Notes: a model not told the origin generated them from the sequence alone. 6,558 nucleotides of DNA from an uncultured Peptococcaceae bacterium (GCA_958417755.1 CATZDY010000136.1:1-6558); one strand, 5' to 3'; numbered from the stretch's first letter, positions 1 to 6,201 are shown. A program made the numbers and translations.

Positions 1-1
1 A

Positions 2-778
2 GGTGAAAAGCCTGAAGCTGACGCCATAGAACAAAACTTTCAGGCAATTTCTAACATGCTTCAACAACTAGGAATACAAGTAAATTGTCGTTTTATCTGT
101 CACACAAACACCAAGGCCATACGTAATTTATTACAGGGAGAATTGAATATTCTTGCCTATGACGACTATATGGGAAGAACCATCCGGGATTTTTTACACC
201 AAGAATACAAGATAAATTTCTTTCAGGCCCCTTTTCCCGTAGGATTTGTAGAAACCAAAGCTTGGTTATTGGATTTAGCCTCCTATTTTCAAAAACAAGA
301 GATAGCCCAAAGCATTATCAAGGACTATGAAAGTCAATATATACAAGAAGTAGAAGAACTAAGACCTTTTTTAAAAGGCAAAAAATTAGCGGTTATCACT
401 TGTAACTATCATCTTGATTGGATTTTACAAACAGCCCTTGATCTAGAAATGGAAATTGTTAAAGTGGGAATTTTAAATTCTTCCCAGGATAATTTATTCA
501 AAACCAGATTTCAAAATCAAATCAAAGAGCTTACCTTAGATTATCCCAGGGAACAAAGACATGTAGATTTGCTTAGAATAAAACCAGATATTTTATTATC
601 TGATTGCAGTTCTGCCAATTTAGAAGAATTGGTATTTACTGATATCATTCCCTTTTGTCCTCCTGTGGGATTTTTTAGTGGTCTTGCCATGGCCAAACGA
701 TGGAAAGAGATCTTTAAACTCAATTTAAAGGAGGGCTGGAAACATGATGAAATTTTGTTCAAAAAATATTTTTGCTGA
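2..778 (+). CDS. Nitrogenase component 1-type oxidoreductase subunit, first of a pair (5' end missing, cut by left edge)
   Basis: The reading frame is open from the first bases, so the start lies outside the window. 258 residues are visible of a family usually about 420-530 long, so the N-terminal part with any P-cluster-type cysteines is unseen. Family features, counted from the first visible residue: a GEKPEADAIEQNF stretch at 1-13 like the mid-protein 'GE.N..E..NF' region of NifD/NifK; LNILAYDDYMGR at 48-59 followed by the APFPVGFVETKAWL segment, like the family's 'GIP....P.G...T..FL'; and a C-terminal PPVGFFSGLAMAKRW near 220-234. By eye, the NifD cofactor cysteine (Cys275) aligns with Tyr53 and the cofactor histidine (His442) with Val222, so this cannot bind FeMo-co in the nitrogenase manner. 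The 3' end overlaps the next gene by 35 bases, which suggests coupled translation of two partner subunits. The substrate is unknown. A partner NifH-like ATPase would be expected upstream. The family call is firm; the D-like or K-like role is uncertain. Confidence 0.8.
   Translation, partial: GEKPEADAIEQNFQAISNMLQQLGIQVNCRFICHTNTKAIRNLLQGELNILAYDDYMGRTIRDFLHQEYKINFFQAPFPVGFVETKAWLLDLASYFQKQEIAQSIIKDYESQYIQEVEELRPFLKGKKLAVITCNYHLDWILQTALDLEMEIVKVGILNSSQDNLFKTRFQNQIKELTLDYPREQRHVDLLRIKPDILLSDCSSANLEELVFTDIIPFCPPVGFFSGLAMAKRWKEIFKLNLKEGWKHDEILFKKYFC
727..734 (+). promoter_or_regulatory. Ribosome binding site of the second nitrogenase-like gene
   Basis: AAAGGAGG lies inside the end of the preceding gene, 9 bases before the ATG at 744. 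This strong site decides the start of the downstream gene and shows that the 35-base overlap is real. The next codon, at 747, is also ATG, but the spacing favours 744. Confidence 0.8.
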
Positions 779-2045
779 TGCTTTCACTGGCGCTATATTT
801 GCCCTAGAAGGCATCAAAGATGCCTGTATCATTTTAAATGGTCCCACTGGTTGTAAATTTTATCATAGTACAATTTCTGACCAACAATATATGCGGGCTT
901 TATCTCTGGACGCCCTCCCCATTCAAGAAGAATTTTATTTTGGGCAACCCAGGGTGCCTGCCACCTATTTAGATGGGCATGATTATGTATATGGTGTAGG
1001 AGAAAAACTGTCCAATATTCTGCACCTTGTCAAACAACAGGACTTTCAGCTTATTGCCATTGTCAACTCTCCCGGAGCAGCATTGATTGGCGATGATTTA
1101 GAGAAATTCTTACAACAAGAAATCCAGCATATCCCCTGCTTTGCTTTAGAAAATACCGGTTTTTCCGGAAGCTTTGGAACAGGATATCAAAATGGAATCA
1201 TCAAAGCATTGGATACAATTCCGTTAAAACCAAGAAAAATAAGAAAAAAATCTGTTAATTTATTAGGCCTTTGTATTTATCAAAAATACTATGATACCAA
1301 TGGGCAGGAATTAAAACGACTTTTATCCCTTTGTGATATTGAAGTCATTTCCACCCCAGGAATTTTAGATGATTGTGCCACCCTTTCTGCCTGTACAGAG
1401 GCAGAATACAATGTGGTGGTTTATCCTGAATTTGGTAATCATATTGCCCAAAGGCTTCAGGAAACTCACCAAATTCCTTTCCTTCTCCTAGAAGAAGGAC
1501 CGCCCATAGGATTTGAGGCAACAGAAACCTTTATCAAGCAGATTTGCACAGCTTTACAAGCAAATCCTCAGCTTGCTCTCAGAGAAATAGAAAAAGCCAG
1601 GGCTAAAAGCTATTTATATTTATCCCGATTTTCTTCCCTTTTAGGACTACCGAAAGGCGCTTTATTTTCTATTCAAGCAGAAACATCCACTGCTTATGTG
1701 CTGACAAAATGGCTTTCCTCTTATTTAGGTATGATACCAGCTGCCATTAACTTAACGGACAACCAAGATTCCTATTTTTCATATAAACTTACTGATTTTT
1801 TACAAAACATTGGGTATGAGAGTGTTTTACAAAATCCTATCAATCAAACCCCTACGCAAATTGCTTTTGCTGATGGCAATACCATTGCGCAATTAAGATT
1901 ACAAGGCATGTTTTTAAGTGGTATTGAGATCGCTCTTCCCAGTTTGGGTTATCTAGATATCATGGAAAAATCTTTATTTGGCGAAAAAGGAAGTCTATTT
2001 CTTTTAGAGCAAATCATCAATGGCTTACGTTATGTAAAAGCATAA
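744..2045 (+). CDS. Nitrogenase component 1-type oxidoreductase subunit, second of a pair (complete, 433 aa)
   Basis: Complete nitrogenase-superfamily subunit of typical length for nitrogenase-like (non-fixing) members. The N-terminus has GIKDACIILNGPTGCKFYH at residues 23-41, matching the family's 'I.HGP.GC..Y' cluster-binding loop, with Cys5, Cys28 and Cys37 available. A YVYGVGEKL segment at 81-89 corresponds to the 'VFGG..KL' region. NSPGAALIGDDL at 108-119 aligns with NifD 'SECPIGLIGDDI' and NifK 'TTCMAEVIGDDL', but the third P-cluster cysteine is replaced, apparently by Pro110. Further family segments are GFSGSFGTGYQNGI at 139-152, GPPIGFEATETFI at 252-264 and a C-terminal LPSLGYLDIMEKSLFGEKGS region. 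No signal peptide or membrane segment is seen, so it is cytoplasmic. It probably pairs with the overlapping upstream product as a heterotetramer, receiving electrons from a NifH-like ATPase not in this window. It is not a nitrogen-fixation subunit. The reaction it catalyses cannot be read from the sequence. Confidence 0.88.
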   Translation: MMKFCSKNIFADAFTGAIFALEGIKDACIILNGPTGCKFYHSTISDQQYMRALSLDALPIQEEFYFGQPRVPATYLDGHDYVYGVGEKLSNILHLVKQQDFQLIAIVNSPGAALIGDDLEKFLQQEIQHIPCFALENTGFSGSFGTGYQNGIIKALDTIPLKPRKIRKKSVNLLGLCIYQKYYDTNGQELKRLLSLCDIEVISTPGILDDCATLSACTEAEYNVVVYPEFGNHIAQRLQETHQIPFLLLEEGPPIGFEATETFIKQICTALQANPQLALREIEKARAKSYLYLSRFSSLLGLPKGALFSIQAETSTAYVLTKWLSSYLGMIPAAINLTDNQDSYFSYKLTDFLQNIGYESVLQNPINQTPTQIAFADGNTIAQLRLQGMFLSGIEIALPSLGYLDIMEKSLFGEKGSLFLLEQIINGLRYVKA

Positions 2046-2050
2046 ATGCA

Positions 2051-2090
2051 AATCAAAAGCCCAAGAAGTAAACTTCTTGGGCTTTTGATT
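2051..2090. terminator. Bidirectional terminator between convergent operons
   Basis: Perfect inverted repeat with 19-base arms (2051-2069 and 2072-2090) and a 2-base centre. The core CCCAAGAAGT / ACTTCTTGGG is flanked by A-rich and T-rich ends, so either strand gives a GC-rich hairpin followed by CTTTTGATTT. It fills the 53-base gap between the stop of the nitrogenase-like gene and the stop of lysC on the other strand, and so can end both transcripts. Confidence 0.92.
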
Positions 2091-2098
2091 TTATATCG

Positions 2099-2590
2099 TT
2101 ATACAACATGAAGCTTATCCAAACCAAATCTTTCATGCAATACGTTTACTGCCTTTTCTCCAAATTGTTTCTCAATTACACAAGAAACTTTGATTTCCGA
2201 GGTACTAATCATTTCGATATTGATTTCATTTGCCGCCAATGTTTCAAACATAATGGCCGCAACCCCTGGGTTGCTTACCATGCCAGCCCCCACAATGGAT
2301 ATTTTACTCATCTTATCATCATGTGTATAATCACTGAAACCCACTTCTCCCTTTATTTTAGCAATACGATCCAAGGTTTTCTTTAAATCCGTGTGATTGA
2401 CAGTAAAAGAAATATCATTGACATTGTTACGCATCGCACTTTGAATGATCATATCCACATTGATGTTATCATCCGCTAAATATTTAAAGATTTTCGCGGC
2501 AACCCCTGGATTATCAGGCACATCAAATAAGCCAATTTTGGCTACATTTACATCCAAGGCAACTCCTGTCACCACCATATCCTTTTCCAT
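2099..2590 (-). CDS. lysC: Aspartate kinase beta subunit from an internal start in lysC (163 aa)
   Basis: Within lysC, the ATG of Met245 (2588-2590) has an excellent ribosome binding site 7 bases upstream, in the same frame. Translation from here gives a 163-residue protein holding only the two ACT domains. In B. subtilis aspartokinase II a separate beta subunit of this kind, identical to the C-terminal part of alpha, is known to be made from an internal start, and the enzyme is an alpha2beta2 assembly. Here the predicted beta length is essentially the same as I recall for that case. What is seen is the ribosome binding site, the ATG and the domain boundary; that it is used in this organism is inference. 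Confidence 0.6.
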   Translation of the reverse strand: MEKDMVVTGVALDVNVAKIGLFDVPDNPGVAAKIFKYLADDNINVDMIIQSAMRNNVNDISFTVNHTDLKKTLDRIAKIKGEVGFSDYTHDDKMSKISIVGAGMVSNPGVAAIMFETLAANEINIEMISTSEIKVSCVIEKQFGEKAVNVLHERFGLDKLHVV

Positions 2591-3322
2591 ATTGTTTTCC
2601 TCCCTAACCATGGTTCCTAAATTGTTATTAAAGCTGCTCCGTACATGCAACGGAATTTTATAAATCTTGGCGCATTCCACGGATCTTGGATGCAGTACTT
2701 GGGCCCCCAGGTGCGCCAACTCCAGCATCTCATCATAGGTAATGGTTGGTAACTTGCTGGCATTGGGAACAACCCGGGGATCCGTTGTATAGACCCCATC
2801 CACATCTGTATAAATTTCACAAACATCAGCTTGTAAAGCAGCGGCTAACACCACAGCCGTGGTATCTGACCCCCCTCTACCTAATGTTGTAATATCCATT
2901 GCCCCATTCATTCCTTGGAATCCAGCCACTACCACAATCATTCCAGCTGCTAACTCTTTCTGTAAACGCTCCTTATCCACATCAATAATCCGTGCTTTTG
3001 TATACACATCATTGGTTTGGATTCCTGCTTGGGGACCGGTTAAGGAAATAGCCTGTTCTCCCAATTCATGCAAAGCCATGGATAACAAAGAAATGGAAAC
3101 CTGCTCCCCTGTGGATAAAAGCATATCCATTTCCCTTTGGGGCGGATGTTGGGAAATCTGATTCATTAAGGAAATCAATTCATCCGTGGTATCTCCCATG
3201 GCGGAAACCACCACCACCACATCATTTCCTTCACGTTTTGTCGCCACAACTCTTTCTGCTACCCGACGAATTCTTTCTGGATCCCCTACTGAGGTACCAC
3301 CATACTTTTGTACTATTAACAT
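2099..3322 (-). CDS. lysC: Aspartate kinase (aspartokinase), alpha subunit
   Basis: Phosphorylates L-aspartate with ATP to 4-phospho-aspartate, the first step to lysine, threonine and methionine; cytoplasmic. At 407 residues it matches the monofunctional class (B. subtilis aspartokinase II is 408). Kinase domain: KYGGTSVG at 6-13, STGE at 70-73, LGRGGSDTTAV at 147-157 and YTDVDGVYTTDPR at 171-183, all standard substrate and nucleotide motifs. Two ACT regulatory domains follow at about 258-325 and 340-403, each opening with an NPGVAA motif (271-276 and 351-356), the usual site of amino-acid feedback control. The start ATG at 3322 is preceded by AGAAAGGG 7 bases away. It is the last gene of hom-thrB-lysC, 25 bases after thrB. 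An in-frame internal start probably makes a second product (see 2099-2590). Which end product inhibits it cannot be told from sequence; the threonine-gene context suggests threonine and/or lysine. Confidence 0.97.
   Translation of the reverse strand: MLIVQKYGGTSVGDPERIRRVAERVVATKREGNDVVVVVSAMGDTTDELISLMNQISQHPPQREMDMLLSTGEQVSISLLSMALHELGEQAISLTGPQAGIQTNDVYTKARIIDVDKERLQKELAAGMIVVVAGFQGMNGAMDITTLGRGGSDTTAVVLAAALQADVCEIYTDVDGVYTTDPRVVPNASKLPTITYDEMLELAHLGAQVLHPRSVECAKIYKIPLHVRSSFNNNLGTMVREENNMEKDMVVTGVALDVNVAKIGLFDVPDNPGVAAKIFKYLADDNINVDMIIQSAMRNNVNDISFTVNHTDLKKTLDRIAKIKGEVGFSDYTHDDKMSKISIVGAGMVSNPGVAAIMFETLAANEINIEMISTSEIKVSCVIEKQFGEKAVNVLHERFGLDKLHVV
2598..2605 (-). promoter_or_regulatory. 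Internal ribosome binding site for the lysC beta subunit
   Basis: AGGGAGGA on the minus strand, 7 bases before the in-frame ATG at 2590. It sits in the linker between the kinase domain and the first ACT domain, encoding the MVREENNM stretch. It is a better match to the ribosomal anti-Shine-Dalgarno than the site in front of the full-length lysC start. Confidence 0.6.
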
Positions 3323-3347
3323 CGCATATCCCTTTCTTTATCCTTCA

Positions 3348-4268
3348 TCATCTCTTCGTGTTATTGCATACCAAACACCGGGCTCCCACTGAAGCGGGAT
3401 CCAGTAATAAAATTTTTACTGTTACTCCGTTTTCGTGAAATGTATCCTTCATGACTTTGGCCACCAATTGATGGTTATGATCACCAAAAGCAACCAAAGA
3501 AGGGCCAGCGCCGCTGATGCTAATCCCTTTTGCGCCAGCCAATTTGACTGCTGCAATGACCTTTTTCATGCCTGGAATGTAATTGGCCCGATAAGGCTGG
3601 TGCAAGCAATCATCCATTGAAGCAGCCAACATATCCAAATCCCCTTGACTCAAAGATGCAATCAATAAGGCCAACCGGGAGAGGTTAAAAGCTGCATCAT
3701 GGAAGGATACTTGTTGGGGCAATACCTCCCTGGAAACCTTTGTGGATAATACAAAATCAGGCACAGCAACCACCACTTTCATTCCCTTGGGCGGCTCCAT
3801 TTTAATATATTTGATTTCTCCATCCACCACTGCCACCACCACAATCCCCCCCAATACAGCAGCAGCTGCATTATCTGGGTGGCCTTCCATGGCATAAGCC
3901 AATTGGAGTATTTCCCTTGGGCTTACATGATGACCAGAAATTCCATTGGCAGCTATAAGTCCCCCCACAATGGCCGCTGTACTGCTGCCCAATCCACGGG
4001 ATACAGGGATTTGGTTTACCAATTTTATTTTCAACCCCTCTGGCTTAAACCCCACTTGGTGAAACAATTTTAAAGCAGCTTGATAAACCAGATTTTTATG
4101 ATTGCGGGGTATATCCTTCGCCCCTTCTCCTTGCACATCAATGTATAAGCCTGATTTCATCAAACTCATTTCCACGGTATTATATAACTGTAAAGCCATA
4201 CCTAAACAATCAAATCCCGGTCCCATATTGGCCGTTGAGGCAGGAATTTGTACCCGAACCACGGACAT
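3348..4268 (-). CDS. thrB: Homoserine kinase
   Basis: GHMP-family kinase that transfers phosphate from ATP to L-homoserine, giving O-phospho-homoserine for threonine synthase; cytoplasmic. The 306 residues match the usual ThrB size. Family motifs in order: PASTANMGPGFDCLG at 9-23, the phosphate-binding loop PVSRGLGSSTAA at 88-99, EGHPDN at 128-133 and the C-terminal glycine-rich GISISGAGPSLVAF at 248-261. The ATG at 4268 lies 4 bases after the TGA of hom, and its ribosome binding site (GGGGAG, about 10 bases upstream) falls within the last codons of hom, so translation is probably coupled. lysC follows after 25 bases. No sign of damage, fusion or a missing key residue. A different GHMP kinase is unlikely given the motifs and the neighbours. 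Confidence 0.96.
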   Translation of the reverse strand: MSVVRVQIPASTANMGPGFDCLGMALQLYNTVEMSLMKSGLYIDVQGEGAKDIPRNHKNLVYQAALKLFHQVGFKPEGLKIKLVNQIPVSRGLGSSTAAIVGGLIAANGISGHHVSPREILQLAYAMEGHPDNAAAAVLGGIVVVAVVDGEIKYIKMEPPKGMKVVVAVPDFVLSTKVSREVLPQQVSFHDAAFNLSRLALLIASLSQGDLDMLAASMDDCLHQPYRANYIPGMKKVIAAVKLAGAKGISISGAGPSLVAFGDHNHQLVAKVMKDTFHENGVTVKILLLDPASVGARCLVCNNTKR

Positions 4269-4272
4269 AGGC

Positions 4273-5562
4273 TCAATGCTCCCCTTCTACCCGAATCACA
4301 TTGCCAATGGCTATGACTGAAGACAATTGTTCTACCATTTTCAACGCATTCTGTAGATTTTCCTCCAAAACCCGATGGGTAACCAATACGATTTCAGCCA
4401 AATGATTCTCCGTATCCTTTTGTAAAACTGAAGCCAAACTTACCTCTTTATCACCAAAAACATAGGCAATGGAAGCCAATACTCCGGGTTTATCCTGAGC
4501 AGTCAGGCGAACAAAATATTTCGTTTCTGTTCTCCCCATAGGCTTGATGGGTTTATGCTCAATACAAGTGCAGTGAACTCCTGTGGTTTGATTCAATTTA
4601 TTGCGCGCAGCATCCATTATATCTCCTGCCACAGCACTGGCAGTAGGCAATTCACCGGCTCCTTGCCCATAAAACATGGCTTCCCCTATGGCATCCCCTT
4701 GAATAAAGATAGCATTATAAACATCCTGCACAGAAGCCAGTGGATGGGACTGGGGAATGAAGCAAGGATGCACTCTGACCTCAATGCCTTCTGCTGTATC
4801 TTTGGCAATCCCCAATAATTTTACAGTATAATGCAAAGCTTGGGCATAGGCAATGTCATGGGCTGTGATTCCCGTAATCCCTTCCACAAATACATTTTGT
4901 AACGTAACCCGGGTATTAAAAGCAATGGAAGCCAAAATAGCTAACTTTCTCGCTGCATCATATCCCTCAATATCTGCACTAGGATCTGCCTCTGCATACC
5001 CTTTTTCCTGGGCCTCTTTTAAAACAGCAGAAAAATCCAATCCTTCCTTAGACATTTTTGTCAACATATAATTGGTAGTCCCATTGATAATCCCCATTAC
5101 TTCTGTAATCCGATTGGCAGCAAGACAATGTTTCAAAGGCCTGATAATGGGAATGCCTCCTCCTACACTGGCCTCAAAAAATAAATCCACTTTTGCTGCT
5201 TCTGCTGCAGCAAACAATTCCTTCCCATGTTCTGCAATCATATCCTTATTGGCAGTAATCACACTTTTACCATTTTGCATTGTCTGTAAAGCATATTCCA
5301 ATGCAGGGTGTATTCCTCCCATTACTTCTACCACAATATCAATCAGAGGGTTATCCAGGATATCATGCACGTCCTGGGTAAATACTTCAGGGCTCAAATC
5401 AACTCCACGGTCTTTATCCAGATTCTTCACCAGTACCTTTACAATCTCCAGTTTTGCACCTACTTTTACAGCAATGGACTCAGCATTGTTTTTCAATATT
5501 TTATAAACACCTTTTCCCACTGTACCAAAACCCAACATTCCTATGCGAATGGTATCCAACAT
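4273..5562 (-). CDS. hom: Homoserine dehydrogenase with C-terminal ACT domain
   Basis: Reduces aspartate 4-semialdehyde to homoserine with NAD(P)H, the branch point to threonine and methionine; cytoplasmic. From the start chosen here it has 429 residues, the usual size for Gram-positive Hom with an ACT tail. Motifs: Rossmann loop GFGTVGKGVY at 11-20, TANKD at 103-107, FEASVGGGIPII at 129-140, GIINGTTNYML at 157-167, EADPSADIEGYDAARK at 191-206 with the catalytic-region lysine, GAGELPTASAV at 301-311, and an ACT domain from about 349 to 425 (DKPGVLASIA) for feedback control. The start at 5562 is chosen because MLDTIRIGMLGFG begins where other Hom proteins begin and has AAAGGAG 5 bases upstream. 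An in-frame ATG at 5616 would add 18 residues but has no good ribosome binding site. First gene of the operon, 4 bases before thrB. Confidence 0.97.
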   Translation of the reverse strand: MLDTIRIGMLGFGTVGKGVYKILKNNAESIAVKVGAKLEIVKVLVKNLDKDRGVDLSPEVFTQDVHDILDNPLIDIVVEVMGGIHPALEYALQTMQNGKSVITANKDMIAEHGKELFAAAEAAKVDLFFEASVGGGIPIIRPLKHCLAANRITEVMGIINGTTNYMLTKMSKEGLDFSAVLKEAQEKGYAEADPSADIEGYDAARKLAILASIAFNTRVTLQNVFVEGITGITAHDIAYAQALHYTVKLLGIAKDTAEGIEVRVHPCFIPQSHPLASVQDVYNAIFIQGDAIGEAMFYGQGAGELPTASAVAGDIMDAARNKLNQTTGVHCTCIEHKPIKPMGRTETKYFVRLTAQDKPGVLASIAYVFGDKEVSLASVLQKDTENHLAEIVLVTHRVLEENLQNALKMVEQLSSVIAIGNVIRVEGEH

Positions 5563-5567
5563 AAACA

Positions 5568-5574
5568 CTCCTTT
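5568..5574 (-). promoter_or_regulatory. Ribosome binding site deciding the hom start
   Basis: AAAGGAG on the minus strand, 5 bases before the ATG at 5562. It is the only strong site in this stretch and argues against the longer in-frame start at 5616. Its first two bases lie inside the palindrome at 5573-5588. Confidence 0.75.
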
Positions 5575-5588
5575 GGAAACATTTCCAA
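5573..5588. repeat. Perfect palindrome abutting the hom ribosome binding site
   Basis: TTGGAAA, 2 bases, then TTTCCAA: perfect 7-base arms (5573-5579 and 5582-5588). It sits in the predicted hom 5' leader directly beside the ribosome binding site. It could be a protein operator or a small RNA hairpin affecting initiation, but it is short and AT-rich enough to be chance. Confidence 0.35.
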
Positions 5589-5624
5589 GAGTTGTATCTT
5601 CCATTTTCCATGACATTTCTCAAA

Positions 5625-5653
5625 ATCATATCATCTTGCCAAACTTCATGCAA
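5625..5653 (-). promoter_or_regulatory. Candidate proximal promoter of hom-thrB-lysC
   Basis: On the minus strand TTGCAT (5653-5648), a 17-base spacer, then TATGAT (5630-5625), preceded by TG one base away: an extended -10 (TGnTATGAT). The -35 is weak (3 of 6), the -10 is good (5 of 6). Transcription would begin near 5618, leaving a leader of about 56 bases before the hom ATG at 5562. Confidence 0.45.
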
Positions 5654-5702
5654 CCATATTTATTTACCTATCAAGGCATTCATAAAATTTGATTCCAAAA
5701 AT

Positions 5703-5731
5703 ATTTTATAATCATATTCTTTGAAATACAA
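5703..5731 (-). promoter_or_regulatory. Candidate distal promoter of hom-thrB-lysC
   Basis: On the minus strand TTGTAT (5731-5726), a 17-base spacer and TAAAAT (5708-5703). The same two hexamers with the same spacing also occur upstream of the 88-residue gene (6202-6230). It lies downstream of the 5781-5823 hairpin, so it would serve hom only. In such AT-rich DNA, chance matches are common. Confidence 0.3.
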
Positions 5732-5780
5732 TGGCTTTGTCCTTTCATTTTTAAACCACATCTTCTTTACCTTTATAAAA

Positions 5781-5823
5781 CATAGAAAAACAAGTCTAGC
5801 ACTTATAGACTTGTTTTTCTATG
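5781..5823. terminator. Strong terminator hairpin after the 88-residue gene
   Basis: Perfect 18-base arms (5781-5798 and 5806-5823) around a 7-base loop. Core CAAGTCTA / TAGACTTG, followed on the minus strand by TTTTTCTATGTTTTAT. It lies 43 bases beyond the stop of the 88-residue gene and separates it from the hom promoters. The hairpin is symmetric, so it would also stop transcription on the plus strand. Confidence 0.88.
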
Positions 5824-5866
5824 ATAAATTTTTTCTGTTTTTCATATTTATCATCTGCTAGAAATC

Positions 5867-6133
5867 TCAATGTCCACCCATATCTTCCATATAATACAAT
5901 ACATAAGCATGTTCCGGATCTTTGTTAATGGTGGCCATCACTTCTGGACTAACGGATATTTCTCCCACAAAATTAAATTCAGCGGATAAATCGAAATCTT
6001 CCACCTCAGTGACTTTGAAACATTCCAAAATTGGGGCATTATCTTTGGTCTTAATTCCTAATTTTAAATATTGTTCTTTTGCCTCATCTGCTGAAGAAGC
6101 AAAAAGAATACGGGTATTGGTAGGATGACGCAT
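5867..6133 (-). CDS. Small acidic protein of unknown function (88 aa)
   Basis: I do not recognise this protein. It is very likely a real gene: AGGAGG stands 8 bases before the ATG at 6133, a promoter-like sequence lies about 70 bases further upstream, and a strong terminator follows the stop. The 88-residue product is acidic and has no cysteine cluster (one Cys near 38), no signal peptide and no membrane segment, so it is probably cytoplasmic. The first third (ILFASSADEAKEQYLKLGI) looks helical, the middle (ECFKVTEVEDFDLSAEFNFVGEISV) looks like beta strands, and the C-terminus ends YVLYYMEDMGGH. This suggests one small compact alpha/beta domain. It is transcribed alone, between its own promoter and terminator, so the neighbours say nothing about its role. 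Confidence 0.8.
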   Translation of the reverse strand: MRHPTNTRILFASSADEAKEQYLKLGIKTKDNAPILECFKVTEVEDFDLSAEFNFVGEISVSPEVMATINKDPEHAYVLYYMEDMGGH

Positions 6134-6201
6134 ATGAAGTACCTCCTCTATTCTTATCCTGTTTTCTTTTGTATCTTTTTTGTTACATTACTTTTCTATT
6201 T

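Noticed and set aside
541..762. 73-residue minus-strand frame inside the first nitrogenase-like gene
   Set aside because: Antisense shadow of a clear coding region; no ribosome binding site or terminator of its own.
2..2045. The pair as true nitrogenase nifD and nifK
   Set aside because: Cofactor Cys and His ligands and one P-cluster cysteine appear absent, and the second subunit (433 aa) is shorter than typical NifK, so the names nifD and nifK are not justified.
2617..2826. 69-residue minus-strand frame within lysC in another frame
   Set aside because: Lies within the conserved kinase domain on the same strand but out of frame, with no sign of a frameshift in lysC, which is intact.
2859..3161. 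100-residue plus-strand frame opposite lysC
   Set aside because: Shadow of the conserved kinase domain of lysC; no support of its own.
5072..5506. 144-residue plus-strand frame opposite hom
   Set aside because: Shadow of hom. Its composition (runs of Ser, Thr, Ile, Ala) is the reverse image of the hom codons, and no ribosome binding site is evident.
5698..5707. AAAATATTTT palindrome on the minus strand upstream of hom
   Set aside because: Pure AT self-complementary decamer in very AT-rich DNA; expected by chance and overlapping a promoter-like -10.
5680..5748. 22-residue minus-strand mini-frame (MKGQSHCISKN...) in the hom upstream region as a leader peptide
   Set aside because: No ribosome binding site, no run of threonine, methionine or lysine codons and no attenuator hairpin after it; it also overlaps the candidate distal promoter.
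5922..6128. 68-residue plus-strand frame opposite the 88-residue gene
   Set aside because: The minus-strand gene has a strong ribosome binding site and flanking signals; the plus-strand frame has none.
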